In this document: piece by piece, positions 16,020-24,081 of the stretch
How positions within the stretch are numbered: the first letter of the stretch is position 1
How the letters are laid out: each line of letters starts with the position of its first letter
Source: UBA4416 sp020846025
Lineage (GTDB): Bacteria; Bacteroidota; Bacteroidia; B-17B0; Aurantibacillaceae
NCBI GenBank assembly: GCA_963169295.1
Contig: CAUJDD010000101.1
Location: forward strand, 1-30,485
Direction: 5' to 3'
DNA length: 30,485 bases
Notes under the pieces: generated by a model
What the model was told of the DNA's origin: nothing
Database searches by the model: none
The model's input: only the letters and a program-made list of their open reading frames with translations
Program-made: the position numbers and the translations under genes

Positions 16020-16682
16020 TTAAATTGCCTCTTCTTTTTTATTTAAGTAATAGGCAATTACATAATGTCCTAAATAAATAATTGGTGTTAAAACAATAGC
16101 TACAATTAACTTAAAGCCATATCCCCAAGAAGCATTCACTATAAATTCGGAAAATAGCCATTTTCCAGGAACAACAAAAGCAATAAACTGAACAATAAAT
16201 GTATCAATCATTTGACTTATAACAGTACTACCAGTTGCTCTTAACCAGATATACTTATTTCCTGTCAGTTTCTTAAACATCCAAAATATGTGCATATCAA
16301 CTAACTGCGACACTAAAAAGGCGGTAACGCTTCCAACAATAATCCATTGCGATTGACCAAATACAGTTGTATAAGCTCCATCAGAAACAGGTGAAAAGGA
16401 AGTAGCTGGAATTGATATAGAAATTGATAGAATGATATAGGTGAATGAAATTAATCCAACGGTTATATAAGTTAGTTTTTTAACACCATTCTTTCCATAG
16501 TATTCGTTTATTAAATCGGTTAAGAGAAAAATAATGGGCCACATAATAATGCTAATACTTTGTGTAAAAAGCCCAAAAAATTGAACAAGCTTCCCTCCTA
16601 TTAGTTCAGCTACAATAGCATTAGTAATAAAAAATCCAGCTAATACTAAAAAAACAATATCTTTTCGTTTGTTAAAATCCAA
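16020..16682 (-). CDS. Queuosine precursor transporter (YhhQ/VUT family)
   Basis: 220-residue inner-membrane protein with about six hydrophobic spans. Family landmarks are FFITNAIVAELIGGKLVQF, the conserved IIFLLTDLINEYYGKNGVKK with its acidic residues, and LRATGSTVISQMIDTFIVQF. YhhQ-type proteins take up queuosine precursors such as preQ0 and preQ1 (and in some bacteria queuine). The start codon is TTG at 16682: an in-frame TAG lies two codons upstream and the next ATG is deep in the protein. Together with queA in the same window this suggests salvage feeding the late steps of queuosine synthesis. Confidence 0.88.
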   Translation of the reverse strand: MDFNKRKDIVFLVLAGFFITNAIVAELIGGKLVQFFGLFTQSISIIMWPIIFLLTDLINEYYGKNGVKKLTYITVGLISFTYIILSISISIPATSFSPVSDGAYTTVFGQSQWIIVGSVTAFLVSQLVDMHIFWMFKKLTGNKYIWLRATGSTVISQMIDTFIVQFIAFVVPGKWLFSEFIVNASWGYGFKLIVAIVLTPIIYLGHYVIAYYLNKKEEAI

Positions 16683-16760
16683 AACCTAATTTTTACTACA
16701 AGGTTAAAAAAATATTGAGATTTATACAATTTTACTAAATTTATACACTCTTTAAGTTTT

Positions 16761-19700
16761 ATGAGTCAATTAAAATCAACTTATGTGAAATATGTGTTAT
16801 TATTTGTGTTGATACAAATGATGGCAAATAGTCAAAACATGAAGTTTAAACATTTAAGTGTAGATGAAGGATTATCAGCGGTTACTGTTAATACAATTTT
16901 TCAAGATTCGCACGATTTTATTTGGATTGGTACGCAAGATGGCTTAAACCGTTACGACGGATATCATTTTAAAATTTTTAAAAATATTCCCTCTAATCCC
17001 AAAACAATTGGCTCTAATAATATTCGCTGCATTATCGAAGATAGCAAAGGAGATTTATATATTGGAACAAACGGAAGTGGAATATCTTTATTTAATAAAA
17101 ACACTGAAACATTTACAAATTTCACATCGGGTTTAAGTATCAATACTATTTCTAGTAATGAAGTTAAAGATATTTGCGAATTAAATGACAATGAATTAAT
17201 TGTTTCGACGATAAATGGCGTCAATATTTTTAATAAATTAACTAAAAAGTTTACTCAAATTTTTTATTCACAAAATCAAGCGGAGACTGTATTTACCAAA
17301 ATTTTTAAAGACACAAAAGGTCAAATATGGATTGGATCTGAGGGAAACGATGTTTTTGAATTAGATGTTAAAACCAAAGAATTAATTCGATACGAGTTAC
17401 CAGAACAATTTCAGGAAAAGGACAAAAGCAATATTGATGTTAACTTAAGAAGAAAAAATATATACTCCATTACACAATTTAAAAACCAATTAATATTAGG
17501 AACAGATGGAGGTTTATTATATTTTGATATAAACACTAAACAATATAAATCTGTATTTTCATTTAACGAAAAAAACAGATATAATAATAGAGTTAAATGT
17601 TTATCTGTTTCTGCTGATTCTACAATTTTATGGTTTGGTACTTGGGGAGGTTTGGTGAAATTTAATTTACAAAACCAAACATATACTATCGAGCAAAAAA
17701 ATGAAAGTACCATTTATTCAATTTCTAGCAACAAAATTGGCTGTTTATTAAAAGATAAACAACAAAATTTATGGTTAGGAACTGAAGAAAATGGGGTTAA
17801 TATCTTTTTTAATTCACTTAATAAGTTTCCAGTTTTTAATTCTAGAAATGGTATTGATAACGATTTTGTTTATTCTATCTATCAATTAACCAATCAAAAT
17901 ATTTTAGTTGGTACCGAAAATGGATTATTTAATATAAACCCATCAACAAATGAAGTATCAAATTACAATCATATTTTAAAAAAACATAAGATCAATACTG
18001 TACTTAGTTTATTAGAAGATCACGATGGAAATATATGGATTGGTTCTTATGGTCAAGGTATTGTGATATATAATCCTAAAAACAAATCAACTAAAAATTT
18101 ATTAGCTGATAAATATTTAGGAGGAACAGTTATGAAGATTATTCAATCTAAAAATGGTGTTATATGGGTAGCAACCTATAAAGACGGCTTGTATGCTATA
18201 AATCCTAATACTTATGAAATTAAAAGATATACAACTAACGAGGGCTTACCATCAAATAATATATTTTGTGTATATGAAGATAAAAACACAAATACACTCA
18301 TACTAGGAACTGATGGCGGTGGAGTGTGTTTTGTTGACTTTATTAATAACACAAATAAACCATTTATAACATCATATAAACATAATGAAAATCGAAATTC
18401 TATAAGCTCTAACTCAGTAAATGATATTTATAAAGATAATAAAGGCCTATATTGGTTTGCAACAAGTAATGGTTTAAATAAGTTTGATTTAAAAACAAAA
18501 CAATTTACTATTTATTCTGAGAAAGATGGATTACCTAATAGTTACATCTATGCCGTAATACCCGATAAGCAAAATAATTTGTGGTTACCATCAAATTCAG
18601 GCTTAACAAGATTCAACCCCAATATAAAAAATGAAAATGGTAGCGCCTTTAAAAACTATAATACAAATGATGGTATTCAAGCGCGTGAGTTTAACCAAGG
18701 AGCATCTTTTTTATGTAAAGACGGGAAAATATTAGTGGGTGGTATTGCTGGTTTGAATTATTTTGACCCATTATCTATAAAAGAAAATTCAACTGCCCCC
18801 TACTCTTATATTTATTCATATAGCCGCCAAGGTAATGATATTGAATCTGACACATCTATCATATTTAAAAAACATATTAAACTAACACATAAAGAAAACT
18901 ACTTTACTTTTGAATTAGTTGCATTAGATTACATTGATATTGAAAAAAATAAATTCATGTATCTACTTGAAGGTTATGATAAAAATTGGTCGTCACCTTC
19001 AAAAATTAGATACGTGTCATATACCGAGTTACCAGGTGGCGACTATACCTTTAAAGTAAAAGCTTGCAATAGCGATGGCGTTTGGAACGAGCAAGTTACC
19101 GAATTACACATACAAGTCATTCCTCCTTGGTGGAAAACAACTTGGTTTTATATAACTGCCATTATTTTAACCACAGTACTCGTTTTTGGTTTTATCAACT
19201 ACCGAACAAATACTATTAAAAAAGAGAACAAGATTCTCGAATCAAAAGTTGCCGAAAGAACCAAAGAATTAGCCGAAAAAAATAGAGATATAACCAGTAG
19301 TATAGAGTACGCTAAACGAATTCAAGAAGCAATTTTACCTGCAAAAGAATTAATTTACTCTAAACTAAAGAATGTTTTTATTTTATATAAACCAAAAGAC
19401 ATTGTAAGTGGCGATTTTTATTGGTTTGGAGAAAAAGATAATTATAAAATAATAGCAGTAGTAGATTGTACAGGACATGGAGTACCAGGTGCTTTTATGA
19501 GTATGATTGGTCATAATTTATTAAATCAAATTGTATCTGAAAAAGGCCTCTCAAATCCAGGTCAAATATTAGAAGAATTACACAAAGGTGTACAGGCTGC
19601 CCTAAAACAAGGACATAATAACATTAATACAAATGATGGAATGGATATTTCATTATTAGCAATAAATACCGATACTAGACATTGCCTTTGGGCCGGAGCT

Positions 19701-20045
19701 TTTAGAAACTTAATGATTATTAATAACGAAGGTGAACTAGATAAAATAGATGGAAATAAATATCCTATTGGGGGTGCCCAATTAGAAACAGCTAGAACTT
19801 TTACAACACACTCCAGACAATTACAAAAAAATGATTGTCTTTATATGTCATCTGATGGATACGCCGATCAATTCGGAGGTCCAAAAGGTAAAAAATTTAT
19901 GGTAAGACGTTTCCAAGACTTACTTTGCTCTATACACCTATACAGTATGCAAGAACAACAAAAAGAATTAGACCAACAATTAATGGATTGGAAAGGAGAA
20001 AGAGAGCAAATTGACGATGTTTTAGTAATTGGTATTAAGGTGTGA
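16761..20045 (+). CDS. Two-component-type propeller sensor with SpoIIE (PP2C) phosphatase output, SiaA-like
   Basis: 1094 residues. A signal peptide or anchor (1-25) is followed by about 13 beta-propeller repeats (Reg_prop) to about 680, each with a W/L-x-GT-x-x-GL core, as in IWIGTQDGLNRYDGYHF, NLWLGTEENGVNIF and ILVGGIAGLNYFDP; this suits two seven-bladed propellers. A Y_Y_Y domain (about 705-785, e.g. LPGGDYTFKVKACNSDG) leads to one membrane span (about 795-815), a coiled coil (ENKILESKVAERTKELAEKN) and a SpoIIE domain (about 870-1094). Phosphatase motifs are VSGDFYWF, VVDCTGHGVPGAFMSMIG, GMDISLLAI, SSDGYADQFGG and QIDDVLVIGI, with the metal-binding Asp retained. Propeller sensors usually end in a histidine kinase; here a periplasmic signal would control Ser/Thr dephosphorylation. 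SiaB- and SiaC-like genes follow. Confidence 0.9.
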   Translation: MSQLKSTYVKYVLLFVLIQMMANSQNMKFKHLSVDEGLSAVTVNTIFQDSHDFIWIGTQDGLNRYDGYHFKIFKNIPSNPKTIGSNNIRCIIEDSKGDLYIGTNGSGISLFNKNTETFTNFTSGLSINTISSNEVKDICELNDNELIVSTINGVNIFNKLTKKFTQIFYSQNQAETVFTKIFKDTKGQIWIGSEGNDVFELDVKTKELIRYELPEQFQEKDKSNIDVNLRRKNIYSITQFKNQLILGTDGGLLYFDINTKQYKSVFSFNEKNRYNNRVKCLSVSADSTILWFGTWGGLVKFNLQNQTYTIEQKNESTIYSISSNKIGCLLKDKQQNLWLGTEENGVNIFFNSLNKFPVFNSRNGIDNDFVYSIYQLTNQNILVGTENGLFNINPSTNEVSNYNHILKKHKINTVLSLLEDHDGNIWIGSYGQGIVIYNPKNKSTKNLLADKYLGGTVMKIIQSKNGVIWVATYKDGLYAINPNTYEIKRYTTNEGLPSNNIFCVYEDKNTNTLILGTDGGGVCFVDFINNTNKPFITSYKHNENRNSISSNSVNDIYKDNKGLYWFATSNGLNKFDLKTKQFTIYSEKDGLPNSYIYAVIPDKQNNLWLPSNSGLTRFNPNIKNENGSAFKNYNTNDGIQAREFNQGASFLCKDGKILVGGIAGLNYFDPLSIKENSTAPYSYIYSYSRQGNDIESDTSIIFKKHIKLTHKENYFTFELVALDYIDIEKNKFMYLLEGYDKNWSSPSKIRYVSYTELPGGDYTFKVKACNSDGVWNEQVTELHIQVIPPWWKTTWFYITAIILTTVLVFGFINYRTNTIKKENKILESKVAERTKELAEKNRDITSSIEYAKRIQEAILPAKELIYSKLKNVFILYKPKDIVSGDFYWFGEKDNYKIIAVVDCTGHGVPGAFMSMIGHNLLNQIVSEKGLSNPGQILEELHKGVQAALKQGHNNINTNDGMDISLLAINTDTRHCLWAGAFRNLMIINNEGELDKIDGNKYPIGGAQLETARTFTTHSRQLQKNDCLYMSSDGYADQFGGPKGKKFMVRRFQDLLCSIHLYSMQEQQKELDQQLMDWKGEREQIDDVLVIGIKV

Positions 20046-20108
20046 AAAAATATTTTCAAAACTATTTTGTATTTAAATAATATTTATTAAATTTGATTGT
20101 TTGAATTT

Positions 20109-20123
20109 TGGCACTTTTTTTGT
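20109..20123 (+). promoter_or_regulatory. Sigma-54-like -24/-12 element before the lipoprotein-siaB-siaC operon
   Basis: TGGCAC-N5-TTGT places GG (20110-20111) and the TTG (20120-20122) at the spacing of sigma-54 promoters (TGGCAC-N5-TTGC). Only the last base departs from consensus. Transcription would start near 20134, about 15 bases ahead of the ATG at 20149. No TAnnTTTG box is seen there. No enhancer-binding protein gene is in the window. Confidence 0.45.
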
Positions 20124-20148
20124 CTAAAAACACACAAACAAACTGAAA

Positions 20149-21006
20149 ATGAAAAAAATTAAATTTATATCGTCAGCAATTCTTGTTTCGTCTATTGTTA
20201 TTTTTAATTCATGTAAAAAGAAAACAGAAGTAGATAACGAAACTCAATCAGTAGTTGATAACGCCCTTTGTGAACAACAATTTATGGCTATACAGCCAGT
20301 AACAAATGGTAAAGGAATTCAAGAAGCAGGGATAAAGCGTTTAGCTGCTACATGTGAAACTTGGACTGTATTAGGAGCAATAGGTGGTACTAACACTGCA
20401 AATCCTGCTCAAGACACAATAAGTAATGCAAATGGATATTATCAAAATGGCCCTGTTACCTTCCAAATTGACTATGGCACAGTGGGTTGTGTTGGTTCTG
20501 ATGGTATATATAGAACAGGAAAAATAAATATTACTTTACCAAGAAGATATTCATACATTGATACAAATCAAGTAACAGTTGATTTAGTAACATATAAAGC
20601 AAATGGTGTTTCTTACACAGGTCAAGTAAAAATTACAAGAACAAATTCTGTAACTTGTACTGTAGAAGTAATCAACGGTCATTGCACAAATGGTTCATGG
20701 AATATTGATTATGCAGGTTCAAAAACAATTACACAAACAGCAGGAGCTGGTACAAGTACAGAATCAGATGATGTTATCTCAATTACAGGCAGTAGTAGTG
20801 GTGTAAACAGAGAAGGACGTGCTTTCACAACAAATATTATTAGCCCATTAATTAAAAAGGGTGATTGTAAATATATAACATCTGGTAGTTTAGAATTAAC
20901 ACCTGATGGATACAAAACTAGAACAGTTGATTTTGGTAATGGTACTTGCGACGATGACGCTACCTTTACAGTAAATGGTCAAACTGTATCTTTTAAAATG
21001 AAATAA
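20149..21006 (+). CDS. Lipoprotein of unknown function, in operon with siaB/siaC homologues
   Basis: 285 residues. The signal peptide ends in a lipobox (IFNSC, Cys22) followed by KKK, so the mature protein is a lipoprotein; lack of an acidic export signal right after Cys suggests a periplasm-facing location. The rest is rich in Thr, Gly, Asn and Ser and looks all-beta. Two related segments stand out: VTFQIDYGTVGCVGSDGIYR with INITL, and RTVDFGNGTCDDDATFTVNG near the end. Both have a D-x-G-x-x-x-C pattern common in uncharacterised Bacteroidota lipoproteins. It is first in a three-gene unit, 20 bases ahead of the SiaB-like gene, so it may supply or modulate the periplasmic signal seen by the upstream sensor; that is inference from position. 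Confidence 0.7.
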   Translation: MKKIKFISSAILVSSIVIFNSCKKKTEVDNETQSVVDNALCEQQFMAIQPVTNGKGIQEAGIKRLAATCETWTVLGAIGGTNTANPAQDTISNANGYYQNGPVTFQIDYGTVGCVGSDGIYRTGKINITLPRRYSYIDTNQVTVDLVTYKANGVSYTGQVKITRTNSVTCTVEVINGHCTNGSWNIDYAGSKTITQTAGAGTSTESDDVISITGSSSGVNREGRAFTTNIISPLIKKGDCKYITSGSLELTPDGYKTRTVDFGNGTCDDDATFTVNGQTVSFKMK

Positions 21007-21026
21007 AAAAAGCAATCGGCCCTTAT

Positions 21027-21581
21027 ATGATTGATGTTTATAACATATACGATAAAATGGATAAGAATAATATACTCTTATCCTTTAAGGGAGATATAAC
21101 TTCTGAATTATTAACTTCTATTCTTCAAATTATGGAGAATAAAATGGATAATATGCAGGAGGAACCAAAAACAAAAAAGAAAGTTTATAATGTTTTGGTT
21201 GAATGTCTTCAAAATTTATATCACCACATGGATGATGCTACTGATTATAATGGTGATAAAAATCGTAGTGCAATATTTATGATTGCAAAAAATGATGGAG
21301 CTTATAACATCTTAACTGGTAACTACATTTTAAACGAAAATATACATGGTCTTAAAAATCGTTTAGATGAAGTAAACGCTTGCAATAAGGAACAACTAAA
21401 AGATTATTATAAATCAGTATTAAATAATGGTGAAATGTCATTAAAAGGTGGTGGCGGTTTAGGAATGATAGACATTGCACGTAAAACTGGTGAAAAATTA
21501 GGCTATAATTTTTTGGAAATTGATAATAAAGTTTCGTTCTTTACCCTATTAATAAAAGTAACACAACCACAATTAATATAA
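21027..21581 (+). CDS. SiaB-like protein kinase (GHKL ATPase fold)
   Basis: 184 residues of the SiaB family. In Pseudomonas aeruginosa SiaB phosphorylates SiaC on a threonine and is opposed by the phosphatase SiaA. The GHKL nucleotide-binding signs are an N-box-like helix NVLVECLQNLYHH (Glu59, Asn63) and a glycine-rich loop KGGGGLGMIDIARKTG at about 140-155. There is no membrane span, so it is cytoplasmic. It lies 20 bases after the lipoprotein gene and 13 bases before the SiaC-like gene, a tight operon. The SpoIIE sensor encoded just upstream is the natural opposing phosphatase. Anti-sigma-factor kinases of the RsbW/SpoIIAB type share the fold, but size and neighbours favour SiaB. Confidence 0.85.
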   Translation: MIDVYNIYDKMDKNNILLSFKGDITSELLTSILQIMENKMDNMQEEPKTKKKVYNVLVECLQNLYHHMDDATDYNGDKNRSAIFMIAKNDGAYNILTGNYILNENIHGLKNRLDEVNACNKEQLKDYYKSVLNNGEMSLKGGGGLGMIDIARKTGEKLGYNFLEIDNKVSFFTLLIKVTQPQLI

Positions 21582-21594
21582 AATACAAAACACT

Positions 21595-21975
21595 ATGGAA
21601 AAATACGCTATCGAAGGCACACCAAAAACACCAACTATTTCATTTGATATTCAAAATGGTGTATTAGAAATTAAAGGACGTTCTATTCCTGAAAATTCAA
21701 TTGAGTTTTACAAACCTTTAGTAGATGCTTTAGATAAGTATTCTACAGCTACTAAACCTACAACAACTGTAAATATTCAATTAGAATACTTTAATACAAG
21801 TTCGTCAAAATGTATTTTAGACGTATTTAAGAAATTAGAAGGCATTCATAAATCAGGTAGCGCAGTTACAATTAACTGGCATTATGAAGAAGATGATGAA
21901 GATATGTTAGAGGCTGGTGAAGATTATCAAGCCATCATCAATATTCCATTTAAAATGGTTCAAGTAGCTGAATAA
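21595..21975 (+). CDS. SiaC-like regulatory phosphoprotein (DUF1987)
   Basis: 126-residue cytoplasmic switch protein. The opening YAIEGTPKTPTISFDIQNGVLEIKGRS and the motif EYFNTSSSKCILD are diagnostic of the family. The Thr in FNTSS is residue 68, the number of the threonine phosphorylated by SiaB in Pseudomonas SiaC. An acidic stretch (YEEDDEDMLEAGED) follows. In Pseudomonas the unphosphorylated protein activates the diguanylate cyclase SiaD; no GGDEF protein is in this window, so the effector here is unknown. It is last in the operon, with a strong terminator 34 bases after its stop. Confidence 0.88.
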   Translation: MEKYAIEGTPKTPTISFDIQNGVLEIKGRSIPENSIEFYKPLVDALDKYSTATKPTTTVNIQLEYFNTSSSKCILDVFKKLEGIHKSGSAVTINWHYEEDDEDMLEAGEDYQAIINIPFKMVQVAE

Positions 21976-22009
21976 TTCATACTTCATTCTTTAACAACAA
22001 TATAAATAT

Positions 22010-22033
22010 ACCCCGAATTTTCGGGGTTTTTTT
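22010..22033 (+). terminator. Intrinsic terminator of the lipoprotein-siaB-siaC operon
   Basis: ACCCCGAA (22010-22017) pairs with TTCGGGGT (22020-22027) around two loop bases, followed by a run of T to 22033. It is a textbook rho-independent terminator and separates the operon from the aldolase gene. Confidence 0.92.
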
Positions 22034-22056
22034 ATGGCAATTTGGCAATAAATCAT

Positions 22057-22064
22057 TAAATTTG
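22057..22064 (+). promoter_or_regulatory. -7 box of the aldolase gene
   Basis: TAAATTTG matches TAnnTTTG and puts the transcription start near 22071, about 20 bases ahead of the ATG at 22091. A TTTG at 22041-22044 is too close to serve as the -33 element. Confidence 0.45.
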
Positions 22065-22090
22065 TTCCCCTAAAAACTTTAAAATTTCGT

Positions 22091-23143
22091 ATGTCAAAAA
22101 TTACCGATTTACTAGGAGCACAAGCTGATAATTTATTAAATCATACTTGTAAAACTATTTCTAAAGAACATATTGTAAACCCAAACCCTCATTTTATTGA
22201 CCAAACCTTTGTTTATAGTAACCGAAATCCTCAAGTACTAAGAAGTTTGCAACAATTATATGGAACAGGGCGTTTAGCTAACACTGGGTATATGAGTATT
22301 TTACCTGTGGATCAAGGTATTGAACACAGTGCGGGCGCCTCATTTGCACCAAACCCTATTTATTTTGATAGTGAAAACATTGTGAAATTAGCAATTGAAG
22401 GTGGTTGTAATGCCGTAGCTTCTACTTACGGTGTATTAGGTTCGGTTGCTCGTAAATACGCACATAAAATTCCTTTTGTAGTTAAAATCAATCATAACGA
22501 ATTTATATCTTATCCTAACCGTTTTGACCAAATTATGTTTGGCACAGTTGAAGATGCCTATAATATGGGTGCTGTGGCAGTTGGAGCTACTATCTATTTT
22601 GGTTCAGCCGAATCCCACAAACAAATTATAGATGTTGCTAAAGCATTTGAACGTGCTCACGAATTAGGCATGGCTACCATTTTATGGTGTTACACTCGTA
22701 ATAGCGCCTTTAAAAAAGATGGCGTAGATTATCATACAGCAGCCGATTTATCATCTCAAGCCAACCATTTAGGGGTAACTATTCAAGCTGATATAATTAA
22801 ACAAAAACTATCAGATAAAAATGGCGGTTACAATGCTCTTAATTATGGTAAAACGCATCCTAAAGTTTATTCTGAATTAACTACTGATCATCCAATTGAT
22901 TTATGTCGTTACCAAGTAGCTAATTGTTATATGGGTAAAATTGGGCTAATTAATAGTGGTGGCGAAAGTAAAGGGGCTTCTGATTTATCTGAAGCTGTTA
23001 CTACCGCCGTAATAAATAAACGTGCTGGTGGTCAAGGATTAATTTCTGGAAGAAAAGCTTTCCAAAAACCAATGAAAGAAGGTGTTGAACTTTTAAATAC
23101 CATTCAAGATGTGTATTTAGATAAATCAATTACACTTGCTTAA
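22091..23143 (+). CDS. fbaB: Class I fructose-bisphosphate aldolase (DhnA/FbaB type)
   Basis: 350-residue cytoplasmic enzyme interconverting fructose 1,6-bisphosphate and two triose phosphates through a Schiff-base lysine. It belongs to the archaeal-type class I group: SILPVDQGIEHSAGASFAPN, GGCNAVASTYGVLG, VVKINHNEF, GAVAVGATIYFGS and YMGKIGLINSGGESKG are all present. A metal-dependent class II enzyme would instead show its zinc-binding His set, which is absent. In Bacteroidota it can serve glycolysis or gluconeogenesis. It has its own promoter box and follows the strong terminator of the previous operon; accD lies 66 bases downstream on the same strand. Confidence 0.92.
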   Translation: MSKITDLLGAQADNLLNHTCKTISKEHIVNPNPHFIDQTFVYSNRNPQVLRSLQQLYGTGRLANTGYMSILPVDQGIEHSAGASFAPNPIYFDSENIVKLAIEGGCNAVASTYGVLGSVARKYAHKIPFVVKINHNEFISYPNRFDQIMFGTVEDAYNMGAVAVGATIYFGSAESHKQIIDVAKAFERAHELGMATILWCYTRNSAFKKDGVDYHTAADLSSQANHLGVTIQADIIKQKLSDKNGGYNALNYGKTHPKVYSELTTDHPIDLCRYQVANCYMGKIGLINSGGESKGASDLSEAVTTAVINKRAGGQGLISGRKAFQKPMKEGVELLNTIQDVYLDKSITLA

Positions 23144-23209
23144 TATATAATTTGTTATTTATAAATGTTATTCTATTTCATTTAAAATAGAAATAAAAAA
23201 AATAAACAC

Positions 23210-24055
23210 ATGAGTTGGTTTCAACGATTAAAAGACGGTATCACTACCTCTACAACAGATAAAAGAGAAACACCAGAAGGTTTATGGTACAAATGTCCGT
23301 CTTGTAAAAAAATACACACTGCACAAGATCACAAAAGTCATCAATATGTTTGCTCTCATTGTGGTTATCATCAAAGAATAGATAGTGCTGAATATTTTGA
23401 AATTATATTTGATGATAATCAATTTACCGAATTACACGAAAATTTGGTAAGTGGCGACCCACTTGAATTTACAGACACCAAAAAATATACCGACCGTTTA
23501 ACTGACACAATTAAAAAATCGGGATTAAAAGATGCCTTAAGAAGTGCTTATGGTAAAGTAAATGGCGAAGATTTAGTAGTGTGTTGTATGGATTTTGGAT
23601 TTATTGGTGGATCGATGGGAAGTGTAGTAGGAGAAAAAATTGCTCGTTCAATTGATTTTTGTTTAAAAACAAAAACACCTCTTTTAATTATATCTAAATC
23701 AGGTGGTGCTCGTATGATGGAAGCGGCCTTTTCATTAATGCAAATGGCCAAAACATCGGCTAAATTGTCATTGATGGATAAAGCGGGCATTCCATATATT
23801 TCATTATGTACCGATCCAACAACGGGAGGTGTAACAGCTAGTTACGCAATGTTGGGTGACTTAAACATTTCTGAACCAGGTGCACTAATTGGTTTTGCTG
23901 GACCTCGTGTAGTTAAAGAAACCATTGGAAAAGATTTACCAAAAGGATTTCAAACAGCCGAATTTGTTTTAGAACATGGCTTCTTAGATAAAATAGTAAA
24001 ACGTACCGAGTTAAAAAACTTTTTAGGTACTTTACTAAAGATGTTTAAGAGCTAA
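23210..24055 (+). CDS. accD: Acetyl-CoA carboxylase carboxyltransferase beta subunit
   Basis: 281 residues. An N-terminal zinc ribbon has Cys29, Cys32, Cys48 and Cys51 (YKCPSCKK, YVCSHCGYH). The carboxyltransferase domain shows SKSGGARMMEAAFSLMQMAK, LCTDPTTGGVTASYAMLGDL and GFAGPRVVKETIGKDLPKGF. With AccA it moves the carboxyl group from biotin-AccB to acetyl-CoA, giving malonyl-CoA, the first step of fatty acid synthesis. The size is typical. accA, accB and accC are not adjacent. A hairpin (TTCTATTT/AAATAGAA, 23171-23192) lies in the spacer before it, with no T-run. Confidence 0.95.
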   Translation: MSWFQRLKDGITTSTTDKRETPEGLWYKCPSCKKIHTAQDHKSHQYVCSHCGYHQRIDSAEYFEIIFDDNQFTELHENLVSGDPLEFTDTKKYTDRLTDTIKKSGLKDALRSAYGKVNGEDLVVCCMDFGFIGGSMGSVVGEKIARSIDFCLKTKTPLLIISKSGGARMMEAAFSLMQMAKTSAKLSLMDKAGIPYISLCTDPTTGGVTASYAMLGDLNISEPGALIGFAGPRVVKETIGKDLPKGFQTAEFVLEHGFLDKIVKRTELKNFLGTLLKMFKS

Positions 24056-24081
24056 GGTGTGAGAACATTAGCACGTTACTC

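Noticed and set aside
16683..16705. Hairpin AACCT/AGGTT just upstream of the queuosine transporter start, as a preQ1 riboswitch
   Set aside because: The stem is only 5 bp and the conserved loop and A-rich tail of known preQ1 riboswitches are not recognisable.
21027..21975. The kinase/phosphoprotein pair as a toxin-antitoxin or anti-sigma/anti-anti-sigma pair
   Set aside because: The second protein carries the SiaC-specific FNTSS motif and length, not a STAS fold pattern, and no sigma factor gene is adjacent.
23171..23192. TTCTATTT/AAATAGAA hairpin as a terminator between the aldolase gene and accD
   Set aside because: It is followed by A-rich sequence, not T, on the plus strand, and is made almost only of A and T.
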